DNA from: Acanthococcus lagerstroemiae
Taxonomy: Eukaryota; Arthropoda; Insecta; Hemiptera; Eriococcidae
NCBI GenBank assembly: GCA_031841125.1
Contig: CM063110.1
Location: 32,007,214-32,071,213 of the forward strand
Length of the DNA stretch: 64,000 nt
Direction of reading: 5' to 3'
Part shown: positions 24,101 through 36,100 of the stretch, in pieces
How the letters are laid out: every line of letters starts with the position of its first letter
How positions within the stretch are numbered: the stretch's first letter is position 1
Translations under genes and position numbers: made by a program
Notes under the pieces: generated by a model
Told to the model about the DNA's origin: nothing
Databases searched by the model: none
The model's input: the letters and a program-made list of their open reading frames with translations, nothing else

Positions 24101-27100
24101 AAGAAAATTGAGTACGCCGTGTTGCATAAGTATATCTCTCCCGAGCAGGGCAAAGTTGCATTCGCAGAGTTAGCTCATTTTATTCCTGTCTTTCGTTCCC
24201 AACTTGGGTTGTATAATCGATATAAGGTGTCATTTGAGGTGTCGCCGACCGAGCGTTGGATTCCTAAATCATATCCTGTGCCAATTAAGATGCCTGTCAA
24301 AGTCCGGCAAGAAATCACTCGTTTGCTGAAAGCTGGAATCATTGAACAATCGAATACGAGGTTCATTCATCCACTGGTAGCAGTCACGAAAAAGGATGGG
24401 TCCGTTCGTCTGTGCCTTGACTCTAGTTCACTTAATCGCATTCTGCGTCCGCAACACCACAATCCACCGAAAATTGAGGACGTCATTTTCGAGCAGGAGG
24501 AGTGCACTCTTTACTCATCTACAGATTTCTCAAACGGTTTCCTACAAATCGGGCTGAATGATGACGCTAAAAAATTCCTAGGATTCGAATTTGATGGAAC
24601 CTGCTATCAATATACACGTTTGCCTTTTGGCACTTCCGTTTCTCCTTCCCTGTTTAATCGAGCCGCTAGGGAGGCGATATACACCGACGATGTCGACAAA
24701 AGAACCGTCAAGGTGTATGTCGACGACGTCAAAATTCAAACTATGGAATTTGATTCCCACCTTGCCGAACTATCGAAGTTATGTCGTAATGTGCTACAGT
24801 CTGGGATGACTCTGTCGTTGAAGAAAACAATACTTTTTCACCCGAGCATAAAATTCCTGGGTCACATTTTTTCAAAACAATTCGTCATTCATGATGTAGA
24901 TAAGCTGAGGTTTTTTGACAACTTTCAAGCAAAATATTTAGATAAGCCAACATTCACAAACAAGAAACCAATACAGGAGTTGCTGGGCTTCACCAATTGG
25001 TTCTCTCGCTTCATCCCTAACTACGTAGAACTAGTGCAACCGTACATGAATCTATTAAGTAAAAATCCGCCATACATAGTAACTCCCGTCCTTAGGGAAT
25101 GTTTTGAGCAAATAAGAGAAAGGTTCGCGCAACGGCAGCCCCTGTCCTTCCCCGTGAAAGATCAACCTTTCCTTATAAAGGTGGCTGCGAGTGATACGTT
25201 CGTGGTGGGTTGTATTTTTCAACATGTTAATGGAGAATCTAATATTATAACCATGGTTAACCACCGATTTCCCCAAACTGCAATGTCTAAATCGTCAGAT
25301 TATAAAAATTATTATGCTGTATACTATACGCTAAAGCGGTATCAAGTGTTGCTAACTGAAAACACCATCATACTTGAATATCGTTTCGCCTCACTGCTAA
25401 AGAAAATGTCTGACTTAGTGCCTGTAAATGCGATGATAGCCAAAATAATGTATTTATTCATCAACTCATTCAACATAAATTGTACCGCAGAGGCTGACAC
25501 TAGATTCGAACAATTGGTAAAATCGCTACAAAGCTCAGCTGTGCTTAGTTTGCTACAGCTGGAGGAAAAATTGACGTCAACCTTTGCAGTAAAGTCGCCT
25601 GACAACGAGGTTGCAGCAGACTATGACGAAGACTCGCCAATTGGCTTCAAGGCCGAGTGCTGTACATTATGCTCAGCCGTAATACAGCAGGTCGGCGGTC
25701 ATTCGGATGGCCTGGCTTCGGAACTTTTACGCCAATCCCTCGCCGATGTCAAGTTACATCAACAGGGAGACCCCTTCTGCTCCAAGATTCGAAATAAATT
25801 GCAATCTAATAGTCACATATTGGGAGCTTTTCGGGAACAATATGTGGTTCAAGATGAAGTATTATACCGCGTCACCCCTGAAGGCAACTTATTAATAATC
25901 CCAAATGCCATAATTACCCACCTAATAAATTTTTATCATCAATTTTATGGCCATCCTGGCGTCAATAAGACAACTGTCCTGATTAGCCGTTCATTTTATT
26001 ACCCTAATCTGGATGGCCAAGTGCGGCGCATCATATCGCAGTGCCTGCCTTGCAAGCAGAACAAGTCACCAAATGCATCAAATAAACCTCGACCGTGCAA
26101 TGTGACCGCCGACTTCCCATTTAAGTTAGTGTCATGCGATATATACGGTCCCATCCCCATTAGGGCCAACGGCGTTGTCGCTCTTTTCGTTGCCCAAGAT
26201 GTCTTTTCGGGTCACGTGTCAATTCGTGGCATGAAATCAATGCGTGCTTCAAGTTTCGTTTATGCTATAAAAAAGATCTTAGATGAGTGTCAGGTCCTTG
26301 GTTATCACATCAATACTCTTTTGTCGGATAATGCAACCCAATTCCGAAGCAATGAGTTTAATGAGTTCTTAGAAAAAATGCGTATTTCGCATCGGTATAT
26401 AACTCCCTACAACGCCAACGCGAATCCGGTAGAACGTCAGATGCGTGTCATCTCCGAGAAACTACGCTTGATAATTAATGACCCCGATAGTCCACATGAC
26501 GACCACACCCGTTGGTTCAGCTACATTAAAGAAGTACAATTTTCAATAAACTCCGTTGCTAAGTCCCATGGATATTCCCCTCTAGAGGTTCTCGGGGTCC
26601 GGGTTGACAATCCTGTTGGACGGGACTTTGAATATCGCATTCCGCATCCAAAGTATAAACTCGCTTCCACCATTAAAAACATGGAGTTACAGGGATCAGT
26701 TAATGATCTATCGCAGCCAATGAAAGAGAAATCTATCGACTTCATTTACGACAGGGATGGCGCCGTTCATGTATGGACAGACGGTGGCGCACTTAGGAAT
26801 GGTTGTAAGGAGGCTTTGTCGGCATACGCGGTATGGTTTTCCACTAACAGTCCTGCTAACCAGTCGAAAATCATCGAGCCGAAGGTTACAAATAACCAGG
26901 CGAAGGTAATCGCAGTAATTCAGGCTCTGCGTATTAGTTTAGCTGGCAGGGCTAGAAAAATAGTTGTCCATACGGATTCGGGTTATATTGTCGACCTATT
27001 TGATTCTGGCTCCCTATCGATGGACAATCCTAGGCTAGAATCTTACAGTAATGTTAAGTGGCTAAAAATTCTGATACATTATATTGAGGCCTTACCCGCC

Positions 27101-30100
27101 GGATCTGTCCGCTTGGTCCACACAAATGGACATACGGCGGACTTCGGTAACCTTGAAGTTGATTGGGCGGTGGGCGAAGTTTTTAAATCGTACATCGAAA
27201 ATCTCGAATGCCTCAATGAATGCTTAGCTCCCGAAAGTACCCTTACAAAGTCCATCCAAAGTTATATCGCCACTGTTAAGCTACAAAAGATGCGTAGGCT
27301 CGAACACGACAATAACACTCGTCCTGTCTCGGAATTTACAAGACTCCTACCAGGAGATGTCGTAACGCTGAGGGTGCATGCTCTCAGGCGTATTATGGCA
27401 TCTCCAAAAAGTTCCATAAAAAGTTCGATGGCGAATATCTGGTCGTACAAAAGTGGTGCACGAACGCCTATCTCATCGTGAGCCTTGAACCTAATGCCGT
27501 CCCCTTTGTCGTGAACGTTAGGCAGCTGCGACTTGTGCGCCGTCGCACCGGTAGTTCTCCAGTAGGCTCCAGTTAGCTGCGTCCATGCATTCGCTGGTGG
27601 ATCTCCCCTTACAGGAGTGGTTCCCCAGGGGGCATATGATGCATGGAAGTCTCGAAGGTAGTTTCCCGTTACGTATCGAAACGTGCGAAAATGGTCACTC
27701 TACCTACCACCGGTCGTTGTGTAGGTGGGGTTATCTATTTCCCGGCGGTTTCGATATGGCTGGTCGATCTACCTTCGAGCAACGGAGCGGGCTTTTAGCT
27801 GGCCGATGCCCTTTGTACGATAGAGATGTTCGCGTATGTTTAGCGATTTTTCATAGTTTGAAGTTCGACGTACATTCCTTATGTCGTAAATCCGAAGTTA
27901 TCAAAACTCAAATACCGTAATTCGTACTTTTAACGTGTAGTTCGTTATGTTCGCTACCGCATTAATGATCTGATCGTTGTCGATATGTAAGTCGTGATCA
28001 CGGATATCAGGGGAGGGCCGGGCCATGCCGAGACACCACAGAATCATATTCATCGCCGCTGTTAAGATCGTCTTGGACGAGTAAAACACCGCACTGGATG
28101 CCGCAGTGATGCTCCGAAGGGACCCACCGAGGGGCCTCCAGCCATTAACCAATGGATGTTTTGCCTACGTTTTGTCACACCTAAGTTACTCTCTGGATAG
28201 TCGAAGTGCTCATACTGCCGAGAGCCGTTCATATGACGCTGATGATGCTGCCGTTCAAGTCCGGAAAGATCCTGGTTACCTAAGTTTTGTCGATGGGCCA
28301 CAGTGTTCGCGTTTTTAGTTATTGTTCTCTGCCACTACGTTTAAAAGGAAAAACGTCAAATTTCGTTATTTTTTATGGCTTCTCAAAAATGGGAAAGGGG
28401 GTATTAATGTTTCTTCCTATATTATCATACATGTGTTTCAGTTTCTGACGGAAAATATCCAACACGGGGAGAGCTCTTCTCGTCGGTTCATATCTCAAAG
28501 GTAACGATACATTTACAATTGTTTACCCTTAGATCGTGTATTGTGGGTTTTGGGATTAGATGAATGTTGCTGACCACACTTATTTTCGCTAATTTGTATT
28601 TATTTAATTGTATTTGCCGGGATAAGGTGGACCATTAATTAGGCCTTGTGCCATGGGGTTAACTCTTATTCCACCTATCTCCCTCCCCTTTTCATTGGTT
28701 TCGTACCGGGAGTAAATCTATGTTCCTAGTCAATTTGATTTGTCTTCATTTGTTACCATTTTAAATTCATTTCTTGCTGTGGTCAGCACCCGAAGTTTCA
28801 CATCCCTAGTAATTGTTGCTTTCGCGTCTGGTTTGTGTTTGAGCTCCCTGTTCTCCGTTATTAATAATTCTGTTCTTTATCATTGTTATGTCCCCCTCGC
28901 CTTTTGTTATGTTATACTTATTTTTCATTTGTTATTACATTTTCTTAGTTGAATGGCATCCCTGTTTTTTGATTTTTGCTGGAGACGTTCCTCCGTTACA
29001 CAGCTATGCTGCTTCTCAGATATGAGTGCTGGACTGGGAGCGTTGTTCCCAGTTTCCCATGCCTCAAGTTTATGATTTCTACCAAAAATTATTTCCGTGG
29101 TCATGGTGTTGAATTCCTGCACTAATTAAAGAGGAAATTGTAAATACTTCTAGTCGTATCATGAATAAGTATGCCGTATTACACCTTGATAGTAATTTTA
29201 TTGCAATGATATCGGAAGTCACCAACTCAGAATTTCATGAAATTTCTTCTATGGTCGCAGTTGACTTTTTCCCTTATTTTTCTTTTTTTTCTTTTTCATC
29301 GTCGTGAAACGGCCAATATTTAGAAACATGACGATGGAGCTGATTGTAAAGTATGGGGATACTTATATACATTTCCTAATATTCATTACCCTCTTAACTG
29401 CTGCAGAGATCAAATATTTTACAAATTATCTAAATCCACAACATTTTCAAGAGCGCTAAAATTTGATGTACATGTCAAGGACCTTTAAACTGACAATTTT
29501 TTTTTCCTTTTGTTTACCTTAAGTACTAAAAATATTGCGTCTCCCGTCATAATATAATTATATTTTTTAAATACGTACCTAAAATTAATATAATCTGAAA
29601 GTTAGGTACTATTCTTTTTTCTTTTTATTATTATTATTATATTATTATTATTTAGTTTCTTTTTCCTATAAATATTACTTTTTTTCTCGTAATATAATTC
29701 TATTTTCTAGTTTTTAAATTCCTGAAATATGAACTGAAAGTTACTATATTTAAGTGTTCTGTTTGACTGTTTTTGATTATTTTCTATGTCAAGTTCTCAA
29801 ATTTTCAAAAGTTTCAATTTTCCTTTCAAGTGTTTTATTTGACTATCTAGTCAAAATTATGCCAAATATGGACACTGAGCAAATAAAGCAATAAGAATGG
29901 TCTATTTTAGCATTCTTATTGTGAATTTCCTTTGTCATATAAATGAAGTTTCCATCGTCGTGTTCCATTTTTCCATGACTGTGTCTAAAATGCGTTGCAC
30001 CTCCTCTCCAGGGGGTTCTTCTGCTTGCAAAATAATATTGTTGCATTCTGCTGTATGTGTACCAACAGTTCCATGTAGAAACGTGAGGAAAAACAGAGAA

Positions 30101-33100
30101 AAAATTTTCACTCAAAATTTATTTGAAATGTCACACTTTATGTAGAATTACCCATATGGTCCCATCTTGATAGTCAATGGAGATACTACACAGTAGTGTT
30201 AGGCTGTTACTAAAAAGCAAAATCACTGCTGTACCTACTGTAAATCTTAGTGGAATATCCAGGTGATACATTACGGACATTAAGGTATCATATGTGAGTA
30301 GATACCTATCTTACAGATGATACTGTTTACTAGCTCGGTTAGTACTTACTGAATGAGTTGGGTACCTGGCCCAACTTTCGTCCCCGTGCGTAATTTCATC
30401 CCCGGCATTTCTAAGCCGCTAATTAGCGCACTCTCGCGAAAATTGCCCTAAACTATCAAGAATCATCTAAAATGATCTGCTATTATGAAATCTGGACTAA
30501 TGCTGGCGTATCTCGCCACTCATCAAACACTAATTTTCGTTTTTATGAATGCTAAAAAGTTTTTTCTATCATTTTCAAGAAAATGAAATTCTTACTCAAA
30601 GTAGTAATTTCAACGTTGTATGGCCTTCCAGCGGTTCCCAAACTGTGGGTCGCGACCCCTTGGTTGGCTGTGAGAAAATCCTAGGTGGGTCCGCGAAAAA
30701 TTCTGACTACCACTACTGTGCTCTGTGGCGTAGCGGTTGAGAACTCGGCTTCATAACTCGAAGGTACCGGGTTCAGTTCTCAACGCCGGCATCGTCATCA
30801 GTAATGCAAGAAAGAACTCGTCACACATTCTAACACCGCATTCTGATAACGTACACAGAGTCACAACCACTTACAGCAGAGGCTTCCGAGAAGTGTGTAA
30901 TCGGTCGCCAGTATCTGAAAGCTGTAAATGGATAAGGCGCTACCTACTGGTGCTCGTTGAACTCACCGTCGTAAACCACGGGGCTAGGGATACAGGTATT
31001 TGACAGGAAGATAGCGCAGTCGACCTAGGCCAATTTCCGGCAAGGAGTGAAGAGAGCTAAGACAGCCCTAACAGGCTCCCCGACATCCCTGAGGTAATGC
31101 TCGAAGGAGTGGATTCCAGGGCTCGGGTTGAGAGCAAAATGAAAGAAGAAGATTCCAAAATACTATGTTCTATAAGGATATAAAGAAACACGCACACGAT
31201 GCATTCAACGATATCTTATCTTTGTTGTACTATAATTTATAATTAGTGTAATTAATCGCTGATTTATGATTCTTTTTATTTTTTTCGGAGGAGGGTCACG
31301 AAAAATTGGCCAACTTTCAAAATGGGTCGTCATCCACTATAGATAGGGTACCCGTATACCCTTTTTTTTTTTGTCAACTTTGACCCCCTAGATGGGCCAC
31401 AATTTCGAAAATAGAAACAGGGACAATAGAGCCACCTACCCTAGTCTGTCTCTTGATTAACTAATACCTATATGTTGTCCTTAATGTCAATTCGCAGATA
31501 AAATTTCATAGTTAATTTATTTACACGAATTAAAATAATTATTTATACTTCTGCATTTTATTATATTGCAGTTTCTTGCGATAAAGAACGAAATTGCTCT
31601 CCGAATGGCGAATGTGTCTACAATGAGACGTCTCAGATATTTGTCTGTCGATGCATTAGAGGATACTATGGAGATGGTTACCAATGCCGAGCCTATGGTG
31701 GCCGACGCGTTGTACCTCCAGTTTGTCAAGCCTCGACTTGCATATGCCCTCCAAATTTCTCAGCCATGAATAATCTGTGCGTTGAAGATGACATCAGAAT
31801 TACCATTCCCACCAATGACTCTAGTAAGTGGTATACCTACCTATAGAACTTGACTTGTATACCTATAATTAGATTTGTTTCATGGCACCTATCGGACTCC
31901 ACACTTATAGCATGACTTTTGAAAATTAATTACAGTATCTTGCAATACTTTGAATAACATGTGCCATCCACGTGCTCAGTGCGTCTATAATTTGACTACA
32001 AATCAGCACCACTGCGTATGCAGTGCGGGATATGAAGGAAATGGATTTGACTGCGCAGAAATAGGTACGTAGAAAGAGCACCACTCACCATCAATTTATT
32101 ATTCCCCCCCCCCCCATATATGATTCAAAAAAAGACGCAATGTCACCTACTAAACTTATTTAGAGCTTACTAACTTTCTTATTACATAATTTTTGTAACA
32201 GAAGTGTCGTGTCTGAGAAACGATATATGCGACATACATGCTTCATGTCAAGTCAACAACAGAACAGGAAAGGCGAACTGTGTTTGCAACATTCATTATA
32301 TGGGCGATGGGATGAGCTGCATATACTCTGGTGAATAATTTATGACGTGGTTATTACACACGATTTTTAGTTCAGATATTGTGTATAGAGGAAAATTGAA
32401 TGATGAAAAAGTAATTCGATTAAAGGTTGATGAGCGAGGAAGTTTTCTAGATAAAATTTAACGAATCAGCTCGAATAAGAGTTATCGCAGTGCGCTATTA
32501 AGAAGAAAACTATTTATACTGGGTGTGAAATATTTTAATAATTGAATGGATGCGATGCGAATTAAATTGAATTAAACGGACCTAAATATTAAATCTAGTT
32601 ATACTGTGACATACATAAGCGCCTATTGGTTGGAATTTTCTTGTTCGACAATCCGGATAAAAATCGAGGGGAGATGTGTTCAAGTGCAAAGCACGGAATT
32701 TTAGAAAGCGTTTGTAATTTCCTCAGGCCAAATGAAAGTCATTAAACCTTGTCGTTGGATCACATTCAGGATTATGTCTAAGGCGATTCTCAACATATAA
32801 TGGTCGACCTCTTAACATTTATTGCTTAACATGCAGCCATTTCCCGCGTGAAAATGTGGCGCTAAAAATGCGAGGTGCCGATTCTAACATGGAGGGCCAA
32901 AAATACGCCTGATTTGCGCCGTGTCCAGTAACGCTGATCAAGCGCCTGTATATTTTGCCTTTTAAAGGGAGCCAGCTCCAAATCAGAATCAAGGCGCTGC
33001 ATTTGGGCCAGGGTCTTCTGATATCTATATTCCGAGTTTCCTGACCGGCGGTATTTCGAATGAGAAACTGGTTATTATTCTACACTCGCTCTCGGTTTTG

Positions 33101-36100
33101 ATCCAGCCTCAAAGTGTCGAAAGTTATCATCAATTTCCTTCTTCATTGTGTCGCTTGTTCCTCTCCTGATTCTTCAATTCCTTACTTTCATCTATTTTTT
33201 TTTTTTACCTAACTCTGGAGATTCTTTTATTTCCAGAATATGAGATACTGATCATGAACAGACCTTTGAAGGCACGTGGAATAATTATATTTCAACGGTA
33301 GAGATAGAGAAATGCTCAGGAAGAAAAAGAAAAGGAATTTTTGCGCGCAAAATCCTTTTCTGCAGATGGAAGATTTTTTTTTTCTAATGAGAATGCACAG
33401 TACTATAAACCAGGGTGACTTTGCCGAAAATTTTGGGCTTTTCAAACTTTGAACAGCGCGTGATCTATTGGAGATACAGGAAATCTGAAAACTCTTCCGG
33501 ATTGGTTGAAGCTTTGAGAATAAGACTGGCTGGGGGAGTCAAAATTTCCCTCCTCCTCCCCCTCCCAGAAAGGCCTAAAGATGAATCGGCAAAGTTACCT
33601 GCGCATGAGTGACATTGCCGGTACATAAGAAATGGATAGAAAATGAGTGAAAAGTTCTAGACTTACTACGAAAGGCCATAAAAACGAAAGAAATATTGCA
33701 ATGTAAGTTCAATTACATCTTTGTGGAAGATAAATATTCCTCGGGATTCAATGGCCTCAGGTAAAACTCTTGATAGCATCAAATTTCACGTAATTGTAAT
33801 CATCCTTCAGAGGATAGTGAAATTTATTTTTTAGGGTCGGCGAGACCCTATTGCAATAATTTTTTAATTCTTCATGTTGTTCAGTACTCAGACGTTATCA
33901 AGTAGTCATATGGATGACGATTCTGTCGCAGTTTCGTAGCGTGTTTGTTATTGATGAATATAGAGTGTGTTAATGTTTTATTGTTCTGCGACAGAATTCA
34001 GACAATAGAATTGCAGCATGTGCCGACCCTAAGTCATGAAGCATTGCTGCTTGTTCTATTTTGATATTGCTCGTTCTCCAGGATTCCGACGGATATCATT
34101 ATCTGTTTTGGGAAGATAATTATTATAAATTGTTTTAACTGGTGTCTTGTATGTGGCTGAAGCTTTGGCTCTGGTCGTATCACCATTTCGAATTTTGTGT
34201 TAGACACTCTTCAAGTATTTCTGGGGCGTAATCAGAATAGGTGCGACACTTTACTTGTCTTTTGTTTATGTTCTTGATATCTCAAAACAACGTCGAATGA
34301 CATCTAGGTAAATTCAAAACTCAAAACAACCTTGCGAATGTAGCGAAAGCTCGTGAACTCGTCTGTAACTTTTCAAACTGATAACAACAGAAATTGGTGT
34401 GCGGCAAAGTCACCCAAAGGCAGTTTTTCGCTTGTACCGGGTGATTGCAAACTGGAAAATACTTAGACCTATACATCCTTGGAAAGCTGAGAGCTTAGGC
34501 TTTAAAATGAGACCACAATAATTCTTCCGTGAGTGCCTGGTTGGATTTCACAGACCTTACCTACGTTTACCACCTATTTCGGCCTGTGATACGTCTCACT
34601 GTTTTTGAAATGTTGTATATGTTCCTTCATCGATCTATGCCCTTAGAAGTGTTAGGATGTACATTTGGACACTGTTAAGCAAAATAGAACCAAGCGACAA
34701 AATCTGTTGTTTGAGAACTCGTGATTCGAAGTTCAAGAGCCATACAGAAACTATATGACATATAGCGTTTATTGATAAGCTCTTTTCAACGTGGGTACAC
34801 GTTTTTGTATCGGGGGCCCAATTTTGAAAAATTCTACTTTTTACGCCTTTAACAACGATACTAATCTTATTTTGTCAACAAATGTCGCTTGGTTCTGTTT
34901 TGCTTTACTACGTCCATTTGTATTCGTTACAAAGTCAGTAATGTGGTCAAAAATGAAAATCGGCAAAGTCGTCTCCTGTCGGCAAAGTCACCTCGGTTTC
35001 CAGTACATGAAAATGTTCAGTTAGTGTGAAACCTTAGGGAGCGCTTAATGTCATCACCTGTTGACTAAAAAATCACGATGACTGACGCAGGTTCGAATTT
35101 TGAGATACACTAGGTCAGTCTGGAAGTGGAAGCTAACTGCATACTTAGAAAATTATAAGTTTCTTCTCATCAAACCGAACCTTTCTACAAAAATTTCGCT
35201 TTTACTGGAATACATTATATTCATGCTAGCGGGTTGAAATTTTCAGGCGTTTGTTACACCGACACAGATTGCAGTCAAAACGAAGAATGTTATTACAGTG
35301 ATGAGTCTATGGGCTACGAATGCCGCTGTAAAAGAGGATACATACGAGGACAAGATGGACTTTGCGTCGCAATTCAAAGTAAGTGGATGATTCTCTAAAA
35401 AGCGCTATTTTTCATGTCACAGACCTGGTTTAACTGTGGAACTGACTATATGAAATCATCATTTTAATAATGTGTTAGAATGCACTCTTCTGTAACCTTT
35501 CATTCATATTGGAAACCTCCAACATCACCCCAAGTCCCCAAAATCTACAATGAAGTACAAAATCTTCACGTTTTTTCCATTGGTCTGGATGTCACACGGT
35601 TCATTTTTCATAGTGCCCCCCCCCCCAAAAAAAAAGAGCCGCATAAATGTACTCATTTATTGTTTTCAATAATTCAATGATAAGCAGAGTTCGAACAACA
35701 AGTTCTGATGTTTCATATTGATACTGAGTGTCCCATGAGGCCGGCTGAGAACAAAGTGTCTTTGCCACGCAACTTTTTTCCATCGGTCTGGCACTTTTTC
35801 TGTCTGCTTCCGTGGCAGCACTGATGTTGCTTCGGGTGTTCACTGTGGGTCCGATGGCTTCATTCTGACAACATGAACACAATCTTCATGTGAAAATGTG
35901 AAACTAAAGTTGATGAAGTACATTCCACAGTACAAATCTATCAAAATCTTGAAATTCTCAGACTAATGGAATTCCATCGGTCTGGTTATTGAAAATTCAG
36001 AACGTAATGCCCCCTCCCCTTTGAGTATGAATTGGGCTGAACAGCATTTTTGGCCTCAGGGACACCTGAGTAATGGATCCCCCCCCCCCAAAAAAAAATG

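Larger units (their letters stand above)
18956..29066 (+). mobile_element. LTR retrotransposon, Ty3/Gypsy-like, nearly full length, without env
   Basis: 10,111 bp: 5' LTR, leader, gag, -1 frameshift site, pol, polypurine tract and 3' LTR, with TG...CA ends and an AGTT duplication. The LTRs (1,428 and 1,430 bp) differ by eye at four places, so insertion was recent. It lies in nidogen intron 12 on the same strand. Unusual points are the SGNH-like domain at the front of pol and a second RNase H inside the integrase. This copy is defective: a stop codon in gag, a frameshift in the last part of pol, and Lys for Glu at a catalytic RNase H position. No env-like frame follows pol. Assignment to Ty3/Gypsy rests on domain order RT-RNaseH-IN, RT motifs and the 4-bp duplication; the exact clade is open. 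Confidence 0.95.

Noticed and set aside
27482..27636. Env gene in the retrotransposon
   Set aside because: Only about 60 bases lie between the end of pol-like sequence and the polypurine tract, which leaves no room for an envelope protein.
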